The position numbers and the translations under genes are program-made. A model generated the notes under the pieces. It worked only from the letters and a program-made list of their open reading frames with translations. It was not told where the DNA came from and did not search any database. Below, piece after piece: positions 51,347 to 63,379 of a stretch of 64,000 bases of DNA. Source of the DNA: Chaenocephalus aceratus (Eukaryota; Chordata; Actinopteri; Perciformes; Channichthyidae). The stretch covers positions 27,000,952 to 27,064,951 of the forward strand of contig CM043800.1 of assembly GCA_023974075.1 (NCBI GenBank), given 5' to 3'. How positions within the stretch are numbered: the first letter of the stretch is position 1; each line of letters starts with the position of its first letter.

Positions 51347-52557
51347 AATTGTTTATTTGAGAATTTGATTTAATGTCTTGGTTCAGCTTAAACTTGGATT
51401 CTATGAATCAATTTCTCACCAAAAAGCCGGTGCTCCGTGATACCTACGCGCGCACTTACACTTCCATCAATCTGGTAAATGTGCCTCTTTGATACTGTCT
51501 GTGTCTGAGTGGTGCCTTGGGAGTTAAGTAGTTTATTGGGTTAGTTAATTATTATTATAGAGTATTAGGTACTGGCTTTGTCAGTCAATGGTCTGGATGC
51601 TATTTAAGTTTAATATGTTTACCAGTTTTGTGTCAAGATTGAGATGTATGTTCACAAATATGAGGAGCTGTTTTTCAGACTTTTATTTTCATAACATTTA
51701 AAAAAAACACATCCACAACGTAACATCAAAATCTAACGGCCTAAATGTTCTATTTACAGTACATTAACAAATATACATTCAAGGCAAGACCATTCAAGAA
51801 AAGCCGCAGTGCAATGATTTGATCACACAACATACACAATTGAAAAATTATTAATACACATTTTTGGGAGAAAAATAAATAAACGTTAGTGATTTGCTCA
51901 GTGAACAAACAGGTGCATTTAAAACAAAAATGCTAGCCGGTCCAAGACTGTAAGACACAATCAGTCTGACAGGCTATTCCGTTTTTCTCCCCCATCCCAA
52001 ACAACTACATCACATTGATTTTGTTTTATTAAAATCTCTAACTTAAATTAATTATATTTCTTTGGTACAGTAGCTGTATATTTGTGGAGACCTTTAAAAA
52101 AAGGAACATCCAGATTACAAGTTGATTTTATAACACATTTCTATGAGTCCCATTCAATCTAAACAAACATTTCAAACTGTCACCAAAACCCATAAGGTTA
52201 TCTGATTTGATCATAGACCCTACAGTATTAAGACTTTTTCAGGATATGACAATATGTCACATACAGCACCTGTTTGTTTAAAAATAAAACACTAGCTCAT
52301 GATTAAAGAGGAGGCAAAAACCTAAGGCCCAGGACCACTACAAAGTCTCTGTAAACACAGATTAGACTTATTGTTATTGTTAAATAAAAAGTCACTGATT
52401 AAGTTTAAAGGAAGGCATTCAGTTGGTGCCACTATTAATCATCCTCAAAATAACTGAAAGTCAGTGGGAGATTTCTTATTCTTGCACCTTTTGATGAATG
52501 ATACATATTGTACATTTCAGGATATCTCTTCAAGTACTTCACTGGTGTTATGGCCTT
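51347..52557. other. nptx 3' UTR and intergenic DNA
   Basis: AT-rich with no ORF of note; the part next to 52558 is the 3' UTR of the minus-strand pentraxin gene. The polyadenylation site was not fixed. Confidence 0.4.
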
Positions 52558-55500
52558 TCAGTGACAGGGGTCAAAAGGGTATTTAGCGACGCCTCCATGG
52601 AGCTCCACCTCTGTCTCGGACCAAGCGATGACGTCTCCTTTGAGGTCGCTGCCACATGAGGCCAGGCTGTAGATGTCACTGGGAGGCAGGACATGTGACC
52701 ACAAATGTAGGTCTGACATCTCTCCCACAAAAGACTGAGTGGCATCAAAACGGCCTCCCAGAATATCCTGAAGAAGAGAGAAAGAACAGTCAAAGTTAAC
52801 ACGAATCATTGCTTTCCAAAATTGGTATTAAAATATTACTTCTGTTGTGCCAGACCAAAACAGAAGTAATCATCAGGCCCATTTCTTAGATCAGATATAT
52901 AAGATATATATTGTAGTATGATGGTCACTTTACTCAACGCCGCTGGCTCGTGCTAGCTGCTTTTATTGGAAAGGAGTGGACAACACTGCATTTTGTTAAC
53001 CGCAGCTTTGTGCCGTAAATCAGGCCAAAAATGTTGCTCGTACGTACAGAGAGGCTTTTAGGTAATATCTGAATGCAGATTGTGTCATTATTTTAAAACC
53101 AGTGCATATGGTTTTATAAATTAAAGCACACTTGTATTTCCACTTGAAAATGGAACACACTAGATGTTCTCCCATGCATTCAATGCCTCCCTTCTTGCAT
53201 TGTGTATCGACAGAGGATGAAGCTTTACCTGTTCCTGTCCCAGGATGAAGACTCCTCCAGCTTTGATCGGGTGCCAGGGGGAAAGGTTTGTCCCGGACCC
53301 CCTCTGTTCTCCGTCCTGGTAGGCCTCCCACTGCCCATCCCTTGTGGACCAAGTCACACAAATGTGATGCCACTCCCCATCACCCAATGACAGGGGGAGC
53401 GTCAAGGCCTGTGGTTGAGAGAGTGAAGGTGGTGAGACACTTATACAAATACATCCAATAGAAATAACAATACGTTCAGAAAGAAAATATATAAAATAGG
53501 CCCTCCCCTTTTAGCTCCATGAGTCAACTACCATCTACTTCCATCAGAAGTCACGATAAGGTTTAACCATTATTAACTGTAATTTGATCTGATTTGAGTT
53601 ACACTGACCAACCCAACAACCAACTATAATCAGACACATCCTGGAGCATTTACAAAACACAATTTTCTGACTGAATCCGGTCCATTTCGAATGACTTTGA
53701 TGAGAGAACAGAACAAGAAATACAGAAATATCTGTAAAAACTGTGTAGATGTTTTCTCTCTCACCTTGTCATCAATCAGCAGCTCCATGGGGTTGTCCCC
53801 CCACTCAATGAGCACTATTTCATTAGCCTGTCCTGGTGCTGAGTAAGAGAAGGGCGTCCCCAGGGTCTGCCCGGCGCCCGCCTTGATCCAGAGACACAAT
53901 GTCATGGCGAAGATCTCCTGCATCAGCGTCGTCTTCACCTGCCCGTACATGTAGTTGGTTCTCATGGGGAAGCTGATTTGGAAACCTTTGGGATTAAAAG
54001 AGTTGTCCCTGCTGTGACCTGTTGTTGAAGACAAATAACATAATTCAATGACAACAATCATTAAGTAACTGGAGCTTTAGATCATGTCTCCTGAGCACTT
54101 CCACTGTAGAGTTTGCCCAGTTGTTATTCCTATCTACGCTGTAAAATGTATTATCTCTTCGATTTACACACGGCATCTATTGCACGTCTGTCCGTCCTGG
54201 GAGAGGGATCCCTCCTCTGTTGCTCTCCCTGAGGTTTCTCCCATTTTTCCCTTTAAACTGTGGGTTTTCTCTGGAAGTGTTTCCTTGTACGATGTGAGGG
54301 TCTAAGGACAGAGGGTGTCGTTTTCTCATACTGATATTCTGCACAAACTGTGCTGTTGTATTTGCTGTGAAGTGTCTTTACTGTAGAGTATTTTGTATTA
54401 TATGTACAGCTTCAGCACTTTGGCTCGACCAAAAATCGTTTAAAAATGTGCTATATAAATAAAACTTGATTTGATTCAAATGTATTGTGGCTAGATGTTT
54501 AAACTGTAAGCAGTTTAAGTTAATCAAACTCATGTTGGCTTAAAATGTTTGAGTATGCCATAAAACAACAGGGGACAAAACAATCTAAGGTCTCAAACGT
54601 CCATTTAGTAGCTGTTCTGGAGCTTTTTCGTCATCATTTTTGTTGCCACTGGCTGTTACCGAGGTAAAGAAGGTACTTTAAAAATCTATTCCCCTCACAG
54701 AGTTATAATTCCTTAGTTTTTTCAGAGAGGACTATTTTTTTGTATCTGATTGTTTAATGTTGAAGTAGGTAGTAGACCTGCTCAAGGTCACAGTATTAGA
54801 TGTTATAGGTGTTAATTGAGCCACCCCTAACCAAATGACATCATATATTTTTCATCTTATTTTTTTTCCGAACATACTCAGCTGCCGAACACGTCACTTA
54901 CACAACTTTTACCAAATGCTGCTTTATTAATAAAAACATGTCTGTCATAAATGACTGCATGTTATTCAGTGTGTGTACCTGGGAGGTGCAGCTTGCTGAG
55001 CATTGTTTCCAGTTTATTTGAGTGGAAACCAGTCTGTGGCCCTGTGTGTGTATGATAACTGTGACTGTCTGCTTCATTACTATGGTGGTCTTCATCATCA
55101 TCGTCATCATCGTCATCATGGTGCCCTTCATCGTAGTCGTCATGGTCACTGTCCACATCGTGATGGTCTGTGTGGCGACTGCTGGCCCTGTGGTCGTTCT
55201 TGTGGTCATCGTCGTGGTGGTCGTCGTGGTGGTCGTGGTCGTCGTGGTGGTCGGTCGTGTCGTCGTCGTCGTGGTGGTCGTCGTGGCGGTCGTCGTGGCG
55301 GTCGTTGTGGTGATTTTCGTGGTGTTCGTCGTGGTGTTCGTCTGAATGGTGATGGTCGTCTGAATGGTGATGGTCTTTGTCGTCTCTGTGGGTGCTGTCG
55401 TCATCATGGTGGTCATGGCTGCTGAGGGCGGAGGAGTGACGGCGCAGCTGCTGCTCCAGAGCGTTGATCTTCCTCTGGAGAAGCTCCTTCAGAGAGCTGG

Positions 55501-57259
55501 AGTAGGCCACAGACGTGTTCCTCTTCTGGAGGTGAACAACACACAGGTGAAGACGTGATAGCAACACACTTCCTGTCACTTAAATCCTTTACTTCCTGCT
55601 TACACAATAATGAGTTGGCCTGTCACCTTAAAGTCTAAGAGAGTAATTGTGTGTGTTTTGCTTTTCTTTCCCTGAACCCTTTAATGTCAGCTGCAGTAGT
55701 CAGGTATTCATTGTCTCCTCCTGTATATCAATATTCCAATGACTTGTATATAGACTATTTTGCACTATTTCTATTATATTATATATTTTTTTTATTTACT
55801 TGCACTATTATCTGTTTTATTGTTGTTGCACGGTTGGAGGAGCCTGTGACCTAAGATTGTCATTGTCATAACTATACTGTAGCTATGCACACATGACAAT
55901 AAAAGCCTTGCATCTTGAATTTACTTTTCTTCCTCTCAGGTAATCTGGGCTTTTTCGTGGCACATGCCCTGATTAACAACCTGTCAGGGGCGATCAAGAT
56001 AAGCACTACTGATGTAAGACTCATGCCAACCCCCCCCTGTACACACTCCACAGCTCCTGGCATCTGTCTGTGGTCACCATCCATGGAAGAGTGATAAAGG
56101 GTGATACATCTACCAGGTGAGTAGATAAAGAGACAAACAGGACAACCTGAACTTAAATGTGCCCAGCTAATCCATGTAACCTTTAGCAAGAGTCTCTCAC
56201 ATCGGTGACGAACATACCTGAGCCTGTTGCTGCTCCGAGGTGCCAACTGACGGACATCACAGTGACCCTCTTGCAAGTATTACATATTTCCTTTCTCTAA
56301 AGAAGTAAGTGCACATACTACTGGGACTTGGTAAATGCAACCCGTTGATGTTACCTTTGATATGTCCAAACAAGCAAAAGAACAAGTTATCACTACACAT
56401 CATAAACCTCCCCCTACATCCTTTTATCAACTGTAGTGTACATACTTTAACACAATATTTCTTGAATGCATTTTCATCTGTTTTTCCTTCTCTATTTCTT
56501 TCTTTCTGTTTTACTTTACTTTGTCTTATTTCTAGCTGTCTTTCTACGTGTGTGTTATTTCCGAGTACAAATCTGAAGAAGTTTCCTCCTCTCGCTGCTC
56601 ACCTGCAGATTGTCCAGCCTGTCCTTCAGCGCCTGCAGCATCCTCTCCATCTGCTCTGGGGACGATGTTATGTCCCCCGGTCTCACATGTTTATCCTTCC
56701 CCTGGTGGTCGCTGTGCCCCCCATCAGATCGCTGCCCCCCCATGGATGGGTAGTGCGGTGAGTCTGGTATAAGGTTTTCATGGGGACCTTGCTGGTTGCT
56801 ATAGTGCCCGTTGTCAGTGTACGTGTGATGACTGTCTGCCCCTGTGTGACGGGGGTCTGAGCCGTGGTGCTCGTTGTGAGGCGTGAGGCCCCGTCCGAGA
56901 CCCTCACACAGGCTGAGCTTGGCCGTCAGCTCTCTGATGGTCTCCCTCTGGTCCAGGATGGTCTCTTTCTGCTGCAGGAGGCTCTCCCTGAGGTGCAGGA
57001 TGGTGGCTTTCGCCTCATCGCTCGCCCCCCACCAGCCAGCAGGGGGTACACTTTGATGTCCTGGCCCTACACCAGGACCCCCCATGGGGAAGCATGCAGG
57101 GTCTGCGTCCACGGGAATAGGGGTGCAGATGAAGCGCGGGTGGGCTCCGAAGTCAGGCCCTGAGCTTGCAGACGCAGGGCAGAGGATAAGGGAAATGAAA
57201 GATATCAAAATGGGAACAAGCAACAGGTGTCGGGACCGGGACTTCCTCATTATCTCCAT
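52558..57259 (-). CDS. Neuronal pentraxin with His/Asp-rich insertion
   Basis: Coding exons (minus) are 57259-56603, 55525-54979, 54018-53765, 53408-53229 and 52767-52558: 1,848 nt, 615 aa, against about 430 in NPTX1. It opens with a basic and hydrophobic signal sequence (SRHLLLVPILISFISLILCP), then the family's RFICTPIPVDADPACFP and a coiled-coil stretch with RESLLQQKETILDQRETIREL. Exon 2 has SLKELLQRKINALEQQLRRH and then about 110 residues almost all His, Asp, Glu or Ser. Exons 3-5 form the pentraxin domain: FPMRTNYMYGQVKTTL, GTPFSYSAPGQANEIVLIEW, the pentraxin signature HICVTWST, and ILGGRFDATQSFVGE to the C-terminal GGVAKYPFDPCH. Neuronal pentraxins are secreted, multimerise through the coiled coil and cluster AMPA receptors at synapses. 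An alternative start is 57250. Which NPTX paralogue it is remains open. Intron 2 contains an L2 tail. Confidence 0.9.
54084..54475 (+). repeat. L2-type LINE 3' UTR
   Basis: Contains gggagagggatccctcctct, ccttgtacgatgtgagggtc (shared with 5427-5460) and ends gctatataaataaaacttga then TTTGATT. It lies in a pentraxin intron, antisense to the gene. Confidence 0.75.
55078..55417 (-). repeat. Coding trinucleotide-like repeat (GAC/CAC/CAT), His/Asp tract
   Basis: The minus strand is a mixed run of GAC, GAT, CAC and CAT codons. It encodes the His/Asp-rich insertion in the pentraxin, approximately residues 256-366, and stays open across its whole length. The plus strand reads GTC/GTG/ATC and gives a spurious Val-rich frame. 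Confidence 0.85.
55690..55918 (+). repeat. LINE 3' end (Rex1/CR1-like)
   Basis: Contains tgcactatttctattatatt, gttgcacggttggaggagcc and ends atgacaataaaagccttgc then atcttgaat, the usual tail of fish CR1/Rex1-like LINEs. It lies in the first coding intron of the pentraxin. Confidence 0.55.
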
Positions 57260-58393
57260 CCAAAGTTCAGCCAGGAAGACTAAGGAGCTTGGCTTCACTT
57301 CACAATGTGCGACGTACGTGGAGGTCAAGGTTGTCTTGACTTCATGGTAGTTGGAAAGGAGACATCAGGAAGCCTGATAACAAAGCATCCACTCATCTGA
57401 CAAACAAATGGAATTCACAGCTTTGTCTTTTATATTCTTTGTCGCGTGATATAATTATTTAATCCTGGATCTTGGCTTGTTTCTCTCCCTCCGTCTTTGA
57501 GGAATGCAGTAAACCTGTAAAACACAGAAAGACAGATTTTAAAAGAAGGTCTTTAGTAACACAAGGGGAGGACACAATAATAAAATCACCTTTCCACTAG
57601 GGAAGCTTTTTGTTAAGACTGTCAGAGTAGTGTTGATTCAGCTCTGATTACACGTGTTTGCTGTTTGTGGTGTTTACCATATGTTTGTTCCAGTGCTATA
57701 TATTTGTATCTACAAGTCTACAGTCATTAGCTTCACATGTTTTTGCTGATTTAGTTAGCATCATAGTGAAATTAAAAACATACTCTATTGAGTGAAATAA
57801 AAAATGTGAGAGGTATCATTTACATATAATGTTCTCTCTCACATTCATTTCTACCCTCTGGCCTTTATTTACCAATTCTGCTCGTTCAGAAATGCAGTGA
57901 ATAAGCCTCAATGACCGTAATGACACTTTGAGAGCAGGCTGACCAGTGTAAAGGTCTTCAGTGCTCAGCAGGATGATGGAGGATGACCTCCTCAGCTGCG
58001 TCTGTCTGACCAGTCAACTCACATGGCACGGAGGATTAGTCCAAATCATGACGTCCTAAATTAACCAGACGACGAGACATTTGTTGTCCTCTTTTAGTTT
58101 AAATGAATGTGATGTACTTAGTTTCTTGAAGCCCTAATTAAGCCTGCAGGGACACATTCAATCTTTTGTATAGACTTGAACAGTTTATTGTTTAAAGTCT
58201 GGATCCCAAACGATCCCCAAACCCTAACATGGAGTATTATTTTTCTTGTGTCTATATCACAAAGGCTCGCTGACCCTCTGAGCGATGTAGCATGTCCTTC
58301 ATTATACAGGGTCGGCATTTCGAAATGGCACACACGTGATGTGGCAGCTAAACCTCCCAGGCCACCTGTTGCTCGCAGTGACCAGCCTACACA

Positions 58394-58394
<1 letters not shown>

Positions 58395-58439
<45 letters not shown>
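58395..58439. repeat. (GT)n microsatellite
   Basis: About 22 uninterrupted TG units. A second shorter (GT)n is at about 58889-58909. Confidence 0.95.
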
Positions 58440-58440
<1 letters not shown>

Positions 58441-59815
58441 GATAGTTCATACATGATTCACTGCACTATATCAATAATAAAACAGGGTGAACTACATACA
58501 GACATAGTCTGTTGTGTAAAAATTATCACCACTGCCTTCATTATACCAAGTAAGTTAAATGCAAAACAATTATTGAGCTGCAAAACAGGAAAAACAATTC
58601 CTTATTTATTTTTAATTGAGAAGGAATTTTTACTAACATGTCTTACCAGTAAAAAGGAGTAACAACCCCTGAACTAAAAGGTGTTTTTCTGTCTCTGCAG
58701 ACCCTGCTGTGATTTACGGGGCTTAGAGGACAGACAGATGGTCGATGTACAAAAACGTTTCACACCCAATCACCACAGTTTAGCCGTGACCTTATGCCCA
58801 GAGGTCACTTAATTAACCTAATTGCCAACAGTTCTTGTGCTACCTTAGCCAGAGATAAGTGGGCTCGCATGCTTTAGTGCGTGTGTATGGGTGTGTGTGT
58901 GTGTGTGTGCATTGGTGAGATAATCCATGGTGAACCCAGTGGTCGTGCACCATATGCTCAAGGTGGATTTAAGTAGTGAGATTAATCCCAAATTGCAAAC
59001 TGACAACAGAAGTTAGATCTGTGAATAAAAAACATCGGACTCTGAGAAAGAAAATATGGAAGTCTCTACTGGTAAACAGATTATTTCTTGACAGAGAATG
59101 GATCTGGCGTTAAAACTATAAACATCCCAGTGCATTACAAGATCAATGTCGATATCATTTTCTCGGGCAAGTGGCTCGCACAAAATGTGTTGAGACACAA
59201 AATAGATCAAAGTGTAAATCCTTCTTCAGTGTAAATCCCACAGTTTAAATGCAGAGTGCTGCTGCTTTGTTTACTTGTCAGGCTTTCTGGTGTTAGATGA
59301 GGTCAAACATGTTTGACTTAAACCTGCAAGATGCGTCCTTAGCTTACAATCCATATATAAATTATATTTTCACCGTTGTTATATCATTGTAAAATGTTTT
59401 ATATTTTGCATGGCTAATGTGTTAAATACTCTGTTAAATGTACATTTATTTATATAAATCAAGAAGTTACATGTAGAATAAACTGCTAAAATAATGTCAG
59501 ACGGAATATTGATTATCGGAAACATTTTTTTTTGGGTCTAAATTAGCATTAGTTGTCGAATTAAAAAATGTTGGATAAAACTGGCTTTTTCATTTTTCTA
59601 ATGAAACTTCGTAAGACTTTTATCCCTTCCTCCCACCCTCTTATTCACTCTCATGGTCAGCTCCAATTTTTAAGACAGTGAATGATTTTCTGATTTATGT
59701 GTTATTGTGAACTCTGCAGCCGATGTTTCTAAAACATCCATTAAACTAAATATATTATATTGTAATTAATTTTAATCCATTAATTTCCCTCAAAAGAAAC
59801 ACTTGGGAACATAGA

Positions 59816-59842
59816 ATATATATATATATATATATATATATA
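59816..59842. repeat. (TA)n microsatellite
   Basis: About 13 consecutive TA units. Confidence 0.9.
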
Positions 59843-60400
59843 ACACATATTCCTATAGTTTACACCGATATTAGAGTTGAATAAAAAAAATTAATTTCCT
59901 TGCAAGGATCCATTGTCCCACTGACCTTGTTTTCGAGGAATATGTTTTCCCAATTTAGTGAACACATTTCGGACAAAGGTTCGTACAACGTACAACCATG
60001 TCATTGAGGACGTCTTGGCTGGCTCTACGTTTTTGGACTAAAAATGAATAAATAAATAAACTAAAATGCTTTTAGTAACTGACATCAATAATCAATTTGT
60101 TGTTACATGTTATATTTTAATGATCAACTATTTATTATTTTTTATGTTTTAACAATATGTCCAAATCGTTCTCTAAAAAAAAGGGTCAATGTTTCTTTGC
60201 ATCTGAATGGTAAAAGGTTAAAGCAGAGCCACACTTTGGCTCTTAACTGGCCTCTTTACTTTTTCAATATTTGAATAAAAGAAGAGTTAAATGAACATTG
60301 TGAGAGCGTTCTTACCTCAGAGTCCTTGAGCCTGCAGCTGTGTCTCCCCTCTACAGAGTCTGATCAGATTAATAGAGCTTTACACAAGAGTGGAGAGCTC

Positions 60401-63364
60401 AACTCCTTTTATCCCTCCTTCATTGTCTCTACCTCCCACTTTGCTCTCCTCCCCTCTTTTAGCTTGTGTTTCTCTTGGAAGACCACTCCTCTTTTACTGC
60501 TGAGTCTTAGACATCAGTGCCATCTTCATTTTTATTCTATTAATGTGGATTTCTGACTTTATTGAATATAACTATCTGATAGCCTACATTAACACTTACT
60601 GACTTACTGACCTCAGATCCTCTGTACCAAGAATCTCTCATTGGCTCAGCTCCGGCGTCACGCAGCTCACCTGGATCTCAGCACGGGACTAATTGGTCTT
60701 TTTAATTCCTCGTGTCCACCGGTCTGACTGAGGGTCAAAGAGGCAAAGGCAGGACAGCAGATGGCTAATTAAAGTCAGAAAATCACTAGACAAATAAACT
60801 ATGGATCCAGCATGTTGATTACATTAAAATAAAAAATTAGATTAGATTAATCAATGTTTCAATTAATTAAATGTCCACTCAAGGGACTAATTAGGATCTT
60901 ACTTTTTAGAAAGCTGTTTCAAAAAGTATCTGGCACATTTACATAATTACAAAACTACAACACAATTTAAACATATACACTTTTTACGCTATTATTTTTA
61001 AATGGCTGGCAGTGTTTGATTATCTTAAACTGCCTTTAGAGCTAACATTTAGTTCCGATATGAACAAAGTGACAAAATTCAGAGTCTGTTATCAAATTAG
61101 AACTATGAGCAGTTGAACAAAGTGACATTGAGTAAACCAACCTGATTACAAGAGATCCAGATTCTGACAAATACTGAATAACAGGTTACATAAAACGATG
61201 TGTCCCCTGGATCTGTTACTATACTCTGTTTCTGCCAATATATATATAACAAAAACATTTCCTGGATTTAATTTTGATGTATTGCTTTGCAGATATCAAA
61301 AAGGCAGTCCAATGCATTTGACATATTATTAACATAATGTATATAAATAGTATGCATGTGAGCTGTGCTGAATGTTTAATTGATTGCCTTTAAGTCTTAG
61401 TGGTGTATGACCATTCCTACCTGGCATTGTTGGTCTCAAAGACACAGTTTGATCTTTGTAGTAATAACTAAGATGGTACTGATATAGTACAATGATACTT
61501 TAAAGCCTGCACTTGTTGCACCACCAGCTGTGGATGTTCAGGTTTCTGCAGGGGAAGTGCAGCAGGAAGTGATGTCACACATCGCCCCCACCTGGGAGAA
61601 ACCTGCAACTGCAAAGAAACACAGCTTCAGTCAGACATCTGAATGTCAATAGATTTTTATTTTTGGGCCCTTTATACAATGCACAGTTTTGAAGCACATG
61701 GCTAGATTGATCTGAGACCACTCCACCATATTAAAGGGAAAATACTTTGCTCCACTATAATAAATACACAGTAATAGTCAGTATTGGTGAACACTTGATG
61801 ATTGGACTCACATGCAAACAATTCAACACAATGTTGAAATGTTATTATTGCAAGAGTTTTGAATAGCCAACAGCAAGAGTTCATTTTTTGTGAAAAATAT
61901 TTCTTCACAATCACAATTTCTACTGCCTTTATTTGTTATTTTGTACATTTAACAAGAAATGTGAAGGCGGTAGCTTGCTCTTCACAGCTTTTTTTGTAAT
62001 TATTTCATAGTTTTGCCGCTGTCTTCTCTCCGGCAGCAGCTTTTATCCGTAGAATCAAGGCACAGACAGTAAGTGAAGTGGATTAACTTTTAAGTTTTTC
62101 TATTTTAAATACTGTTATTATTATGCTACCTCAATCTCCATCTGTCAAATAACTATATAATAATGCAATAAAAAGTACAACATGTCACACTAAATCATTG
62201 TTAAGTGGAATAATAACAATCATGACAATCACACACAAGTGCAATGCTACTTTTAGAAACACTAGGTCATGACCTTTTGTATTCATATTTGTATGTACTA
62301 TTATTAGGTTTTAAACACACTCAGTGCATTTTCTTTTTGTATAAAGTGATTTAATTTAATTATTGAAGCATGAATGTGTATAGCATCACTTTAAAATTGC
62401 AGCTAATAAATGTGGGGTTCATTTTAATCACTTCAGAAACTGTTGTCACTTAACTTATAACAACACATCATCAATTATTAGGAAATGTATATTAAAATTT
62501 CGAATCTGCAAAGTTAATAAACATGTCAAGTGAATATAATGGAGTGAGTGACACATTTATTTTTCTTCTGAAGTAAATATTAGAAGTATAAAGAGCATAA
62601 CATATGTTCAATATTGTAATTTAATTCAGTACTCGAGTAAATGCATTAACTCCCCACTGGCACTGACCCTGACACTTTAACTTCTCCTCTCCAGCACCTC
62701 TATTTGTTACATTAGCCTTTAATCTGCCCAGCAGCTTCCTGCAGTAACTAAAGAGCTGTGCAGGCCCCGTCCTCCTCCTCTTCCTCCCCCTGTGTCCCCC
62801 CTGTGAGAATGGGCAGCAGCCCTATGTGTGATGGTCCTGGTGAATGTAGGCCAGTGGTAGGCCTGTTCAGTCTTTGGCTTAAAAAGTTCAAGTCATTATT
62901 CTCCTCCTGCTCCCATTCATCCGGGGTCCCGTTGGCTCATTGTTATTCCGCCCGAGTGACAGAGAGAGGGAGACACAGAAAGGGAGGCTGACGGAGGAGC
63001 TGGTTGCACTGGGCGGGGGTTTCACTCACTGCGTTTTCTGTCCGGTTTTTCTGCGGGCGTGAAGGCATGTTGATAATCTGCTCAGTAATGAGGAGAGGTA
63101 CTGAACGGCACCAAATACCTGACCCCGATTCCCGGGAGTAGAGAGAGGCAGAGAGAGGGAGGAAGTGTGATCGAGAGGAGGGAAGAGAGGCAATGGCATG
63201 TGAAAAAGGGGTGGAGGGGAGCTGAGATTTACTGCCTTGCTGGATGAAACAACCCCCCACTAACTAACGGAGAGGGAAAGTAGCCTATTGGGAAGAAAAG
63301 CGGGGGTGTTGTACCGTGCATTTAACGCTCAAAGACGCGCAGGAAGCCTTTATCGTTTCCTACA
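60401..63364. other. Intergenic DNA; candidate promoter at the right
   Basis: 60.4-62.7 kb is AT-rich with no recognised gene. From 62.75 to 63.36 kb base composition rises in G+C with purine-rich gagaggg runs and CpGs, as expected for a promoter and 5' UTR of the exon at 63365. Confidence 0.4.
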
Positions 63365-63379
63365 ATGAGTTCAGAAAAG
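63365..63379 (+). CDS. Possible first coding exon (MSSEK) of a gene leaving the window
   Basis: ACAATGAGTTCAGAAAAG/gtatgt is a start codon with A at -3, five codons and a strong donor, located right after a GC-richer stretch. No further exon is visible before 64000. The protein cannot be identified from five residues; this is a splice-signal prediction. Confidence 0.4.

Larger units (their letters stand above)
57260..60400 (-). promoter_or_regulatory. Pentraxin 5' UTR and probable first exon
   Basis: The 5' UTR of the first coding exon probably starts at about 57514, where the minus strand has ttctgtgttttacag/GTTTACTGC. A matching donor lies at 60316 (CTCTGAG/gtaagaac, minus). The upstream exon would be about 60316-60400 with a TATTAATC element behind it. 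This is from splice signals only. Confidence 0.35.

Noticed and set aside
55003..55425. Plus-strand Val-rich, Cys/Gly-rich and Thr-rich frames over the pentraxin repeat
   Set aside because: They are shadows of the GAC/CAC repeat. Only the minus-strand His/Asp frame joins in phase with the other pentraxin exons.
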